From contig NZ_JBEJGX010000003.1 of NCBI RefSeq assembly GCF_040253635.1, positions 5,853,501 through 5,917,500 on the forward strand: 64,000 bases of DNA, written 5' to 3'. Position 1 is the stretch's first letter. Every line of letters starts with the position of its first letter. The notes under the pieces were generated by a model. That model was not told where the DNA came from and made no database searches. It saw only the letters and a program-made list of their open reading frames with translations. Below are positions 37,138 to 45,842 of the stretch, piece by piece. The stretch comes from Streptomyces sp. Edi2. Lineage in GTDB: Bacteria > Actinomycetota > Actinomycetes > Streptomycetales > Streptomycetaceae. The position numbers and the translations under genes were made by a program.

Positions 37138-38550
37138 TCAGGGCCGCGTCATCCGCAGCACGTCCAGCGCCTCGTCCAACTGCTCCTCGCTCAGCAGCCC
37201 CCGCTCGACATAGCCGCCCTCCAGGACCACCTCGCGGATGGTCTTCCGCTCGGCGAGCGACTTCTTGGCGACCTTTGCCGCCTCCTCGTACCCGAGGTAC
37301 TTGTTGAGCGGAGTGACGACCGACGGCGACGACTCCGCGTACTCCCGGGCGCGTTCCGCGTTCGCGGTGATCCCGTCGACCGTACGGTCCGCCAGCAGCC
37401 GGGAGACATTGGCCAGCAGCCGCACCGACTCCAGCACGTTCTTCCCGATCACCGGCAGCATCACATTCAGCTCGAAGTTGCCGGCCGCCCCGGCTGCCGC
37501 CACCGTCGCGTCATTGCCGGTGACCTGCGCCGCAACCATCAGCACCGCCTCCGGGATCACCGGGTTGACCTTCCCCGGCATGATCGACGAGCCCGGCTGC
37601 AGATCCGGCAGCGCGATCTCCGCGAGCCCGGTGCGCGGCCCGGACGCCATCCACCGCAGATCGTTGGCGATCTTCGTCAGCCCGACCCCGATCGTCCGCA
37701 GCTGACCACTCGTCTCGACGATCCCGTCGCGCGCCCCCTGCGCCTCGAAGTGATCGCGCGCCTCGGTCAGCGGCAGTCCCGTCGCCCGCGCCACCTCGGC
37801 AATGACCGCGGCCGGGAACCCGGGCGGGGTGTTGATCCCGGTCCCCACCGCCGTGCCGCCCAGCGGCAGTTCCGCCAGCCGCGGCAGCGATGCCCGCAGC
37901 CGCTCGACGCCGTAGCGCACCTGCGCGGCATAGCCGCCGAACTCCTGCCCCAGCGTCACCGGCGTCGCGTCCATCAGATGCGTCCGCCCCGACTTCACGA
38001 CCTCGGCGAACTCCTCCGCCTTGCGCTCCAGCGCCTCCGCCAGACGCTCCAGCGCCGGAATCAGATCGTTGAGCACCGCCGACGTCGCCGCGATATGAAT
38101 CGAGGACGGAAAGACGTCATTGGACGACTGACTGGCGTTGACATGGTCGTTGGGATGGACCTCCTGGCCCAGCCGTTCGCTCGCCAGCGTCGCGATGACC
38201 TCGTTGGTGTTCATGTTCGACGACGTCCCGGACCCGGTCTGGAACACGTCAACGGGGAAGTGGTCGTCCCACTGGCCCTCCGCGACGGCCGTGGCGGCCT
38301 CCTGCACGGCCTCCGCGATGTCCTTGTCCAGCACCCCCAGCTCGCCGTTCACCTTGGCCGCCGCGCCCTTGATCCGGGCCAGTGCCTCGATGTGCGCCCG
38401 CTCCAGCCGCTGCCCCGAGACCGGAAAGTTCTCCACCGCACGCTGCGTCTGCGCCCGCCATTTCGCATACGCGGGCACCCGCACCTCCCCCATGGAGTCG
38501 TGCTCGGTCCGAAAGCCGCCGGAGTCGCCGAATGCGCCGTTGTCACTCAT
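37138..38550 (-). CDS. fumC: class II fumarate hydratase
   Basis: A 470-residue member of the aspartase/fumarase superfamily, oxygen-stable, converting fumarate to malate in the TCA cycle. It shows [13 protein letters not shown], the [11 protein letters not shown] segment, [12 protein letters not shown] and the signature [14 protein letters not shown] 38550 is taken over an in-frame ATG at 38592. A second, unrelated class I fumarase lies at 47407. Confidence 0.96.
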   Translation of the reverse strand: MSDNGAFGDSGGFRTEHDSMGEVRVPAYAKWRAQTQRAVENFPVSGQRLERAHIEALARIKGAAAKVNGELGVLDKDIAEAVQEAATAVAEGQWDDHFPVDVFQTGSGTSSNMNTNEVIATLASERLGQEVHPNDHVNASQSSNDVFPSSIHIAATSAVLNDLIPALERLAEALERKAEEFAEVVKSGRTHLMDATPVTLGQEFGGYAAQVRYGVERLRASLPRLAELPLGGTAVGTGINTPPGFPAAVIAEVARATGLPLTEARDHFEAQGARDGIVETSGQLRTIGVGLTKIANDLRWMASGPRTGLAEIALPDLQPGSSIMPGKVNPVIPEAVLMVAAQVTGNDATVAAAGAAGNFELNVMLPVIGKNVLESVRLLANVSRLLADRTVDGITANAERAREYAESSPSVVTPLNKYLGYEEAAKVAKKSLAERKTIREVVLEGGYVERGLLSEEQLDEALDVLRMTRP

Positions 38551-38602
38551 ACCTATGTCAGTGCCCGGGAACGGCAATCTGTTCCCGGACACCGTTCCGA
38601 TG

Positions 38603-38824
38603 TCACCTGCCTGCGGGGTGCTCGCCCTGCAGGCCCGCTATGAAGGCGGCCCAGGCGTGGTGGGGGATGAGCAGGGCGGGGCCGTCGGCGTTCTTGCTGT
38701 CACGGACGGGGACGAGGGCGGGGTAGCCGTCGGCTACCTCTACGCAGTCGCCACCCTCCTTGTTGCTGTAACTGGACTTGCGCCAGGCGGCGGCGCTCAG
38801 GTCGGGACGGGAGGTGCTCAGCAC
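38603..38824 (-). CDS. DUF397 (Scr2-like) small protein
   Basis: 73 residues with the DUF397 core [23 protein letters not shown] followed by [25 protein letters not shown]. In Streptomyces such proteins pair with XRE/DUF5753 regulators; SCO4441-4442 (Scr1-Scr2) was described as a toxin-antitoxin-like pair. The start is a GTG. The upstream regulator frame overlaps this gene by 125 bp, which is unusual, and that regulator is frameshifted. Confidence 0.88.
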   Translation of the reverse strand: MLSTSRPDLSAAAWRKSSYSNKEGGDCVEVADGYPALVPVRDSKNADGPALLIPHHAWAAFIAGLQGEHPAGR

Positions 38825-39646
38825 GATATGTGCCCTCCATCGCGGATCGGATCATGTCGAGCGACATGTTCGGCGGTAGGGCCAGAGCCCGGACATGATC
38901 GTAGGTGGCTGCGAAGGACTCCACTTCCTCTGGCTCTTCAATGAGCTGCCCGCACTCGGAACTCTCCGCGTAGGCGCAATCGGGGGCGTCACGCAGAGAC
39001 AGCACCGTCATGGACCCCTCCACAGCGCCGTGCACCCCGCTGCTGAACGGCAGGATCTGAACGGCGATGCGAGGGTCGTCGGCGGTTTCCAGCAGCCGTG
39101 CAAGCTGCTCCCGCAGCACGTCCGGGCTGCCGACGGGCCGCATGAGAATGGCTTCATCGAGAACAACCCACAACTCGGGCCGATCCGGTCGACGTAGCAG
39201 CCGCCTTTGGCGCCCGAGCCGGGACGCCAGTCGCTCCTCCAACTGATCAGGCGTCTTGAGTGTGCGACCGACACTCAGCACTGCACGGGCGTAGTCCGCG
39301 GTCTGCAGCAGACCGGGCACGACTGACGCAGCGAACTGCCGGATGACCAGAGCCCGTTCCGAGCGTTCCATGAAGGCTTTGCCCAGTCAGGGTAGGTCTC
39401 GCGGTAGACGTGCGGCCACAACTCCGTCAACAGCTCGTCGCCGCCCACGGCCTTGTCCAGGGATCGTGTCAGCTCCAGAGTCGGCTTGGCGCCGGTGGTC
39501 CGTTCGAGCTGGTTGATCCGGGTGGGGTGCGTATGCGTCCGGTGGCCCAGCTGAGTCTGCGTGAGACCGGCATTCAGACGCAGTCTGCGCAGGCGAGTGG
39601 CGAAGAGCGCCGCCATCGATGCCGAGGAATCAATTTCTTTGGCCAC
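38700..39646 (-). pseudogene. frameshifted XRE/DUF5753 (Scr1-like) regulator
   Basis: The first frame (39646 to ~39375) encodes an XRE helix-turn-helix (LRRLRLNAGLTQTQLGHRTHTHPTRINQLE) and reads YPDWAK. The family then continues AFMERSERALVIRQFA, but here that text is in the -1 frame starting at 39371 (MERSERALVIRQFAASVVPGLLQTADYARAVL). One G appears missing at ~39375, after GCAAAG. The DUF5753 part then runs on intact, overshooting into the DUF397 gene. This is either a real pseudogene or a sequencing error. Confidence 0.8.
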
Positions 39647-39837
39647 AGCCTCACTTCCGTCCTTACGGCGGCGGGAGTAAGGCGCTACCCCCTTTCGCAG
39701 CGTATGCCGCAGGGCAACGATGTGAACACGGAAAGTGACGATCCGCTCGAAGGTGGGGCGGACGGCAAGAGGCCCCGGCGGTCGCGCGAACGACCCCGGG
39801 GCGTGGTCAACGCCGCGAAATACACAGGAGCGTCAAC

Positions 39838-40113
39838 ATGGTTCAGCCTATTTGCCGTTGCCTTGCGTGGGTGCGAGCTTTACTCATCCCGCGAGCGCCG
39901 GGCCGGCACCGGGCAGCCGCGCCCTCTCCGTGCTGCGGCCCGGTGGCCGTCCGCACGGTCCTCGTACGGCCGTGGAGCCCGCCGCCGCTGCCGGGCCGGG
40001 GGTGCCGTCGCAGGCCCATGGAGCCACCGCTGGATGGCGACGCGTCACCTCTCGTCCGCCCCTACTACGCCGCGTACGAGCGGCAGCCGCAGCCGGCCGA
40101 GGTGGTCTGGTGA
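39838..40113 (+). CDS. small uncharacterised protein
   Basis: 91 residues, Pro/Arg-rich in the middle, ending PLDGDASPLVRPYYAAYERQ, a tail that recurs in small streptomycete proteins found near XRE regulators. ATG with AGGAG 8 nt upstream. The stop overlaps the next GTG (GTGA), so the two are a coupled pair. Function unknown; the gene is divergent from the Scr1-like regulator. Confidence 0.65.
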   Translation: MVQPICRCLAWVRALLIPRAPGRHRAAAPSPCCGPVAVRTVLVRPWSPPPLPGRGCRRRPMEPPLDGDASPLVRPYYAAYERQPQPAEVVW

Positions 40114-40313
40114 GCGCCGGCCGTACGCCACCGGGTACGTCGGAGCCGCCCCGGCAGTCCCTGATGACCCTGCGGGTCTACACCGCGACTCCCGGCGGCA
40201 TCGTGAAGGAGGAGCGGACGCCGGTCCATGTCGTGGCCGGTGACCGGTCCGACCTCTACGGGCTCAGCCAGGCCTGGCCGCCCTGCGCCTGCCCGCGTCA
40301 TCGCGAGCGGTAG
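40110..40313 (+). CDS. small uncharacterised protein, coupled to upstream gene
   Basis: 67 residues. It contains LMTLRVYTATPGGIVKEERTPVHV and ends in a WPPCACPRH motif with a Cys-x-Cys. The GTG overlaps the preceding stop. Codon use is ordinary for the genome. No function known. Confidence 0.6.
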   Translation: MSAGRTPPGTSEPPRQSLMTLRVYTATPGGIVKEERTPVHVVAGDRSDLYGLSQAWPPCACPRHRER

Positions 40314-40373
40314 CGCCACCGCCCGCCCGCAAACCCGTGGTGGCGGTGCGTCCGGCGCTGGTACCAAGTGGGA

Positions 40374-40847
40374 ATGGAAAGCCAAGCGCTTGACCCCATG
40401 GAATGCCTGCTCGCCGAGCGGGCCTGCGAGCGTCTGATCGTCGAGTTCGTCCGCCGGCTCGACCTCGGGGACCCGGGATCGGTGGCGGACCTGTTCACCC
40501 CCGACGGGGTCTGGGAGTGGCCGTACGACGACCGCCGGGTGCAGGGACGCGACGCGCTCCGCGCCTACTTCGGCTCCCGGCCCGCGGACCGGCTGTCGCG
40601 CCGTATGTGCACCAACATCCTGGTCACCGTCACCTCTTCGGCGACGGCCACCGCCACCACCTACTTCGCCACCTACCGGGTCGACGGCTACCAGGACGGC
40701 ATGGTGCCGCCCCGGCCCCCGGCCCAAGTGGGGCACTACGAGGACACCTTCCGCAAGGCCGACGGCGCCTGGCTCCTCGCCACCCGGACCACGTTCCTGC
40801 CCTTCGCCGGCCCGACGGAACGGCTCGGGGGCGCTGACGGGGCGTGA
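40374..40847 (+). CDS. SnoaL-like/NTF2-fold protein
   Basis: 157 residues of cystatin-like alpha+beta fold: ERACERLIVEFVRRLDLGDPGSVADLFTPDGVWEWPYDDRRVQGRDALRAYF is the standard SnoaL_4 opening, and GHYEDTFRKADGAWLLATRTTFL the ending. Members include polyketide cyclases, ketosteroid isomerases and dehydratases; with no pathway genes nearby the substrate is open. Start is probably the ATG at 40374; the GTG at 40368 is possible. Confidence 0.82.
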   Translation: MESQALDPMECLLAERACERLIVEFVRRLDLGDPGSVADLFTPDGVWEWPYDDRRVQGRDALRAYFGSRPADRLSRRMCTNILVTVTSSATATATTYFATYRVDGYQDGMVPPRPPAQVGHYEDTFRKADGAWLLATRTTFLPFAGPTERLGGADGA

Positions 40848-41051
40848 GGGGGACGGGGCCTGAGGGGGGACGGGGCGTGCAGGTCGACGAGGCGTGCGGG
40901 CACGGCCGGAATGATCGGCCCAAACCAACCCGAACGGTTTATGTCTGTCCACGGCCGGGACGCCGGGTATGCGAGATTACGCAATTACGCGAAATTCATC
41001 CGGTTTCATGGGGTCGACCTCGTTAAGGAATCCTCATTCCCAGTAAACTCA

Positions 41052-41080
41052 TTGCGTGCATATAGCCACGCTGGTAGCGT
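41052..41080 (+). promoter_or_regulatory. promoter of the secreted four-cysteine protein
   Basis: TTGCGT (41052-41057), 17-nt spacer, TAGCGT (41075-41080), in an AT-richer stretch, about 50 bp before the start codon. Confidence 0.55.
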
Positions 41081-41131
41081 CCTTCCCACAAAGATCAACA
41101 CACTTCAGAGTGTTATTGGGGGATTGACTTC

Positions 41132-41635
41132 GTGAGCATGCGAAGCAAGGGGATCTCGACCGCGATCGCCTTCGCCATGACCGGCGCAATGTGTGGCATC
41201 AGCGCGCAGACGGCAAATGCAGCTTCGGGGGAAGGCGAAGGGGGTGCGGCCGTCGCGCGGACGGCCACAGAAGCACAGATTCACGCTGCCGGCGTCGATG
41301 AAATCTGCGCAGTTCTGGGGATCGGCAGTGGCGCGGCAGGCCTTACCAAGGCGCTGGCCAAGGGAGCTTCGTGGGTAGGCATCGGCGCCAGCGTGGGGTG
41401 CTATGCGTACACAAAGGCGAAGGAAGCCACGCCCGCGCAAAAGCGGGCAGCCATGATCAAGTCGTACAAGAACTACCAGGCGAAGAGTGACCTCGGGAAG
41501 CTCGAGGCGCTTGGTTATTCTTGCCGCAAGGAGGGTGGCGGCGGCGGTGGCGGCACCGACTTCGCCTCCTTCGCGGGGTACCGGGACATCAAAATGAAGG
41601 GCGTCACCTACAAGTGCGGCAACATCCGGGACTGA
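41132..41635 (+). CDS. secreted small protein with four cysteines
   Basis: 167 residues with a Sec signal peptide (RSKGISTAIAFAMTGAMCGISAQTANA) and probable cleavage after ANA. The mature ~137 residues contain a Gly/Ala-rich amphipathic stretch (LGIGSGAAGLTKALAKGASWVGIGASVG), a basic helix (KRAAMIKSYKNYQAKSD), a seven-Gly linker and four Cys, enough for two disulfides. GTG start with GGGGGATT upstream. The region before it is AT-richer than its neighbours, hinting at transfer. I do not recognise the family; a secreted bacteriocin- or inhibitor-like role is only a guess. Confidence 0.8.
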   Translation: MSMRSKGISTAIAFAMTGAMCGISAQTANAASGEGEGGAAVARTATEAQIHAAGVDEICAVLGIGSGAAGLTKALAKGASWVGIGASVGCYAYTKAKEATPAQKRAAMIKSYKNYQAKSDLGKLEALGYSCRKEGGGGGGGTDFASFAGYRDIKMKGVTYKCGNIRD

Positions 41636-41652
41636 CCGGTCGCCGTGCCCCG

Positions 41653-41685
41653 GGCCATGGAGAGCGGTGCCTGCTCTCCATGGCC
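41653..41685 (+). terminator. 13-bp hairpin terminator
   Basis: A perfect 13-bp stem, GGCCATGGAGAGC with GCTCTCCATGGCC, and a 7-nt loop, 17 bp past the secreted-protein stop. Confidence 0.75.
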
Positions 41686-41829
41686 CTGGCCGTAGTGGGC
41701 TTGCTGTGGTTCACGCAGGACATGGCCCCGTGGGCCACCGCATTGTGCGGGGCCGGTGCGGCTGTGGGAGTGCTGGGAGCGCTCTACTTCGGGTGGCGTT
41801 ACATTCGCTCCCGCGGGGACTCGCGATAG
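41680..41829 (+). CDS. possible 49-residue two-helix membrane peptide
   Basis: A short ORF MALAVVGLLWFTQDMAPWA... with two hydrophobic segments and a basic end (WRYIRSRGDSR). The ATG lies inside the right arm of the hairpin that appears to terminate the previous gene, and no ribosome site is visible, so expression is doubtful. Confidence 0.25.
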   Translation: MALAVVGLLWFTQDMAPWATALCGAGAAVGVLGALYFGWRYIRSRGDSR

Positions 41830-41888
41830 CGGCGCTCTGGTCGCCGCTTGACGCTCCACGTAATCCGCCTTGACGTCATCGGAAATAT

Positions 41889-41952
41889 CGAACCGCCGAA
41901 CCGCCGAACCGCCGAACCGCCGAACCGCCGAACCGCCGAACCGTCGAACCGG
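41889..41952. repeat. eight tandem 8-bp units (CGAACCGC)
   Basis: Six perfect CGAACCGC units followed by CGAACCGT and CGAACCGG over 64 bp. It is intergenic, in an 885-bp gene-poor stretch (41830-42714). Confidence 0.95.
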
Positions 41953-42291
41953 GCTAAGGATCTGGTCAAGGTCTCCGACGGGTGGTGGACGGCGGGCGAT
42001 GGGTAGCCGATTGGTATTCCCTGGCCCACCTTGCACGGCTTGCTTGCCTTGCTTGCGGATAAGAAAGTACCGCGAGGTGACAGCTTCAGCTTTCTCCCTC
42101 TCTCCCTGGATGCTTTCCTTAGCGCCCGGGGTGCGGCCCCCTGCTCTTTCCTGCGCATTATCCGTACTCGCCCATCGCTCGTAGAGGCACGTTCTTCTGA
42201 TGGGCCCTTGTTGGCGAGGGGCGGAATTCTGATTTCCAGGCTTCGTTGTCATCCGCCGGCTGAGTCTCTTCGGCGGGAAACGCCCGGTAGG

Positions 42292-42390
42292 TCACATCCA
42301 CCGGACAGCCGCGTTCGCCGGGTCCGCGGTGGTCGTCCAGGTCTCCAGCTGGACCGCCTCTCGCTGGAAAGTGCCGCACAGTTCGCCGGT
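42292..42390 (-). pseudogene. possible C-terminal gene remnant
   Basis: About 30 codons (ELCGTFQREAVQLETWTTTADPANAAVRWM, stop) show strong streptomycete codon use, but the frame upstream loses it and has no start. It looks like the 3' end of a deleted gene; the family is not recognised. The rest of 41953-42640 shows nothing convincing. Confidence 0.25.
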
Positions 42391-42641
42391 ATTTCTTAGT
42401 CGCCGTGTTTTCGTGTGGCGGGAATTTGTAGGCAGCGATCGCGCGGCCTCGCACCGCTGACGGCTCTCGGGTTCCTGTGAGACCCAAGGGGCCCCATGCG
42501 CGCCCACTTGCCACACCCGATGCCCACACCTGAGGCCCCCGCCCGGCACCCACGCCTGACGCCCGAGTCGGCCATTCCCACCTCCCCTCCAACACCCCAC
42601 CCCCCAACCTCCCCTCGGTCTTCCGAAGCACCGCCACCGCC

Positions 42642-42691
42642 TTGAGCGACTGCTCAAAACGCTCTACGCTGCGTTTTGAGCAGTCGCTCAA
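42642..42691. promoter_or_regulatory. double palindromic operator of the TetR operon
   Basis: A perfect 21-bp inverted repeat with an 8-nt centre. Each arm is itself a palindrome of form TTGAGC-N4-GCTCAA (42642-42657 and 42676-42691). It ends 23 bp before the first gene of an operon whose third gene encodes a TetR regulator, so autoregulation is likely. Confidence 0.7.
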
Positions 42692-42714
42692 ACTCGTGGG
42701 ATGGGGGAAGCCGC

Positions 42715-43431
42715 ATGGGGCTGTACGTGGAGGCGCGGATCCGCGCCGGGATCGACGACGTATGGGACCGCAGCCAGCTGCCGGACCAGCATCAGCGCTG
42801 GGACCTGAGATTCAGTGAGATCGACTACCTGCCGTGCGTGCCGGGGGAGCCACAGCACTTCCGCTACGCCACCCGCGTCCTGCCGTTGCTCACGGTCGAC
42901 GGCACCGGCGTCTCGGCCGGTGAGCGGAACCGGCCCGACGGCACCCGGACTTCCGCCCTTCGTTTCTTCTCCGCACACCCGCTGTCGCTCATCGAGGAGG
43001 GCCGCGGGTACTGGCGGTACGTCCCGGACGGCGACGCACTGCGGTTCCTCACCGGATACGACTACCGGCCGCGCTGGGGGCGTTTCGGACGGGTCGTCGA
43101 CCGGCTCCTCTTCCGGCCGCTCATGGGCTGGGCGACCGCCTGGTCCTTCGACCGGCTGCGGCTGTGGTGCGAACGCGGGATCACCCCCGAGCGGTCGCTG
43201 CGCCACGCCCTCGCCGAACTGGCCGTCCGTATCGCCGCAGTCGTCGCCACCGCTGGGGCCGTGGCCCCCGTCTCCGCACTCGCCGTGGCAGGCGCCGCGC
43301 TGCTGCTGCCGCCGCTGCCCACCACCCCCGCGGCCCGCCGCTGTCTGCGCCGCCCTCCCGAGCGGGCAGCCGGACGCAGCGAGAGCGCTGCCGCCCCGAC
43401 CGCCCTCCTCACCACCCTGGAGCAGTCATGA
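42715..43431 (+). CDS. SRPBCC-like protein with C-terminal hydrophobic segments
   Basis: 238 residues. The first ~160 look like a START/SRPBCC domain (YVEARIRAGIDDVWDRSQLPDQHQRWDLRFSEIDYLP). They are followed by hydrophobic stretches (AVRIAAVVATAGAVAPVSALAVAGAALLL) and a basic tail. ATG 42715 with GGGGGAAG 4 nt upstream. First gene of the operon under the double palindrome. Function unknown. Confidence 0.8.
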   Translation: MGLYVEARIRAGIDDVWDRSQLPDQHQRWDLRFSEIDYLPCVPGEPQHFRYATRVLPLLTVDGTGVSAGERNRPDGTRTSALRFFSAHPLSLIEEGRGYWRYVPDGDALRFLTGYDYRPRWGRFGRVVDRLLFRPLMGWATAWSFDRLRLWCERGITPERSLRHALAELAVRIAAVVATAGAVAPVSALAVAGAALLLPPLPTTPAARRCLRRPPERAAGRSESAAAPTALLTTLEQS

Positions 43432-44120
43432 CCTCGATGACGACCTCGATATTCCAGCGCGCCCTGGGCGCCGACTTCGACCGCCTTCACCCGCACATCC
43501 GGCGGCGCTTCTCCGTCGGGTTCGGTAGCGGTGAGGCGTGCATCGGGCGGGGCACGATGGACCGGATCTGGCACGGCCGCAGCTTCGTCCGCCCGTTCCT
43601 GGCCCTCGGGGGCAGCCGCAACATCCTCGTCCCGCAGGCCGGCCGGGACATCCCCTTCGTCATCGAGAATGTCCCGTACACGGACTCCTTCGGCCGCGAA
43701 ACCGTCACCTTCGTGCGGACCTTCTCCTTCCCGCGCCGCCCCCGCCGCTTCGACGCCACCATGGTCTTCAGCCCCGAGCGCGGCTGCGTCGTCGACTACC
43801 TCGGCACCCACCAGCACCTCGCCACCGATCTGCACTTCACCGTGGACGACAGCGGGGCCCTGATCATCCGCTCCGGCGAGCACCGCTTCCGGGAGGGGCC
43901 GGTCGACGTCCGGGTGCCGGACCTGATCGGGGGCGACGCCGTGGTGCGGGAGTCGTACGACGAGGCGGCCGGGCGGTTCCGTATCCAGGTGCGGGTCGGC
44001 AACCGGCGGTTCGGCCCGCTCTTCGGCTACGAGGGGTCCTTCACCGCCGAGTTCGTGAACGTCGCCGAGCGCGGTGTCCGCGCCGGGCTGCGGCCGGTGC
44101 GCGAGGAGGCCCGGGCGTGA
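43428..44120 (+). CDS. DUF4166 domain protein
   Basis: 230 residues. DUF4166 features: FQRALGADFDRLHPHIRRRF, the GxGTMDRIWHG turn, RDIPFVIENVPYTDSFGRETVTFVRTF. It overlaps the previous stop (ATGA) and the next start (GTGA). DUF4166 domains are often found with NAD-binding partners, but none is here. No biochemical role is established. Confidence 0.85.
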   Translation: MTSMTTSIFQRALGADFDRLHPHIRRRFSVGFGSGEACIGRGTMDRIWHGRSFVRPFLALGGSRNILVPQAGRDIPFVIENVPYTDSFGRETVTFVRTFSFPRRPRRFDATMVFSPERGCVVDYLGTHQHLATDLHFTVDDSGALIIRSGEHRFREGPVDVRVPDLIGGDAVVRESYDEAAGRFRIQVRVGNRRFGPLFGYEGSFTAEFVNVAERGVRAGLRPVREEARA

Positions 44121-44779
44121 GCGCCGACACCCGTACGAAACTGCTCGCCGGTGCGCTGCGGACGCTCACCGAACAGGGCCTCGCCAAGACCTCGGCCCGC
44201 ACCATCGCCGCCACCGCCGGAGTCAACCAGGCCCTGGTCTTCTACCACTTCGGAAGTGTCGACGAACTCCTCGCCGCCGCCTGCCAATACGGGGCGGAAC
44301 AGCGCGTCGCGCACTACCGCGAACGCTTCGCCCGGGTCGGCAGCGTCGCCGAACTCCTCGAGCTGGGCCGGGAACTGCATACCGAGGAGCGCGCCGCCGG
44401 CCATGTCGCCGTCCTCGCCCAGCTCCTGGCCGGCGCCCAGACCCAGCCCCGCCTCGCCCCCGCGACCGCCGCCGGACTCGGCTCGTGGATCGAGGAGATC
44501 GAAACGGTGCTGGCCCGGGTACTGGCCGGGACGCCGATCGCCGCCTTCGTGGACGTCGCGGGCCTCTCACGGGCGCTCGCTGCGGGCTTCGTCGGCCTGG
44601 AACTGTACGAGGGCGTGGACCCGGACGGGGCACTGGCGGCCCTGGACGCCCTGGAGCAACTGTCAGGCCTGGTCGGCGTACTGGAGGACCTGGGCCCGGT
44701 CGCCCAGCGGGCCGTACGGGCCCGGCTGCGGCGCAGTACGGGGCGGCGGGGTCGGAACGACCCGCGTTCAGGCGCGTGA
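44117..44779 (+). CDS. TetR/AcrR family regulator
   Basis: 220 residues with an N-terminal TetR helix-turn-helix (TRTKLLAGALRTLTEQGLAKTSARTIAATAGVNQALVFYHFGSVDELL) and an Ala/Leu-rich ligand-binding C-domain. GTG start overlapping the previous stop. The palindromes at 42642-42691 are its likely operator, making this a self-regulated three-gene operon. Confidence 0.92.
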   Translation: MSADTRTKLLAGALRTLTEQGLAKTSARTIAATAGVNQALVFYHFGSVDELLAAACQYGAEQRVAHYRERFARVGSVAELLELGRELHTEERAAGHVAVLAQLLAGAQTQPRLAPATAAGLGSWIEEIETVLARVLAGTPIAAFVDVAGLSRALAAGFVGLELYEGVDPDGALAALDALEQLSGLVGVLEDLGPVAQRAVRARLRRSTGRRGRNDPRSGA

Positions 44780-44822
44780 CCGGCCGGCATCGTCCCGGGG
44801 CCCACTGGAAGGTGCCTGCCCG

Positions 44823-45137
44823 CTATTCGGGCTTTCCTTCTCCGGGATTCCCTCCGACGAAGAGCATGCGCAGCTCCATCGCCCCCTTGCGTGCCACCTT
44901 TGCCTCCTCGTACTCGGCGGAGGCGTACCACTCCTTGAGCCGGCCCATGTCCGGGAACTCGACGACGGTCGCCACCCGGGAGGACGGCCACGCCGCCCCC
45001 TCCGCGACCTCGGGCACAGCGCCCTGCACGAGGTAGCGGCCGCCGTAGAGCTGGATGGACGGCTCGGCCAGCGCCCGGTAGTCGAGCGCACGCTCCGTGT
45101 CCCACACCTCGGCATCAACGATCACATAAGCAGGCAT
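44823..45137 (-). CDS. DUF1330 domain protein
   Basis: 104 residues of dimeric alpha/beta-barrel type: AYVIVDAEVWDTERALDYRALAEPSIQLYGGRYLVQG, then VVEFPDMGRLKEWYASAEY. DUF1330 proteins are small ferredoxin-fold proteins without a settled function. The start has GGAGG upstream. It is convergent with the TetR operon. Confidence 0.88.
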   Translation of the reverse strand: MPAYVIVDAEVWDTERALDYRALAEPSIQLYGGRYLVQGAVPEVAEGAAWPSSRVATVVEFPDMGRLKEWYASAEYEEAKVARKGAMELRMLFVGGNPGEGKPE

Positions 45138-45396
45138 GTGTCCTCCATAGCGTCGGAAGCTGGCGGCGGCCGCCCCGTCGGGGACCGCACCAACAGCAAA
45201 CCCAGTCCGCCACCGTCACTCCGTCCCCCCTCCGGGGCTACCTCTCCACATCGGTTTACTCACCAACTCAGCTGGCTCATCCGCCATTCCTCGATGTGTG
45301 AGCCTTACCGGGGCGCCCGCACCCTGGTGGCCAGGGCGCGGGCTTCGTCGGACCGCTGAACTCGGCGCAGATCGGTGAGCTGCGGTCGTACTCAGC

Positions 45397-45437
45397 CGGC
45401 CCCGTCCGTCTGCCATGGGGATCGACGGACGGGGCCG
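45397..45437 (-). terminator. 14-bp hairpin, probable terminator
   Basis: Perfect stem CGGCCCCGTCCGTC with GACGGACGGGGCCG, 30 bp beyond the stop of the minus-strand gene at 45468. A further hairpin with one wobble pair lies at 45315-45343. Apart from these, 45138-45467 holds nothing I can identify. Confidence 0.7.
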
Positions 45438-45467
45438 ATTCAGTCAGCCGCCGTGGCGGTCAGGCAT

Positions 45468-45653
45468 CTACTTGCCGTCACCGCCCTGCGGGGCGGGGTC
45501 GCGCGGAGCCTCCGGCGGCAACGGCCCGCCGTCGTGCTTCCCCCCGTCGTCCTCGGCGGTCACCAGGTCGCGGGGGTGCCGGAAGGGGACACCGCGCCAA
45601 CCTTCGGCATCGGGCGTCCGCGTCTCGTACACGTCGACAGAAGCAGCGCTCAT
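45468..45653 (-). CDS. small acidic uncharacterised protein
   Basis: 61 residues: MSAASVDVYETRTPDAEGW, then VPFRHPRDLVTAEDDGGKHDGG and a Pro-rich tail. GAGGAGG 7 nt before the ATG marks it as translated. It is the last member of a minus-strand run of tiny genes behind an XRE regulator. No family recognised. Confidence 0.6.
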   Translation of the reverse strand: MSAASVDVYETRTPDAEGWRGVPFRHPRDLVTAEDDGGKHDGGPLPPEAPRDPAPQGGDGK

Positions 45654-45842
45654 CGACCAACCTCCTCTTTCGTGAGCGGACATGCCGCCGCACTGTCGTG
45701 GGCATGGGGCCCGTGATTCTCAGGGATTCGCATGGATTCGCAGGGAATCTCTCCTGCGGTGAGGTCACCCGCCCCGGACGTTCGACCTGTCCAGGGCTTC
45801 CACCCTCCGGGGCGGGCGGGGCTCTGCGGCCCAGGAACGCCT

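Noticed and set aside
41889..41952. CRISPR-like array
   Set aside because: The 8-bp units are contiguous with no spacers.
42158..42691. 177-codon minus-strand frame before the TetR operon
   Set aside because: Starts inside the palindromic operator, has no ribosome site, and codon use is atypical.
45724..45743. tandem 10-bp repeat GGATTCGCA
   Set aside because: Two imperfect copies only; no regulatory context beyond the small-gene cluster.
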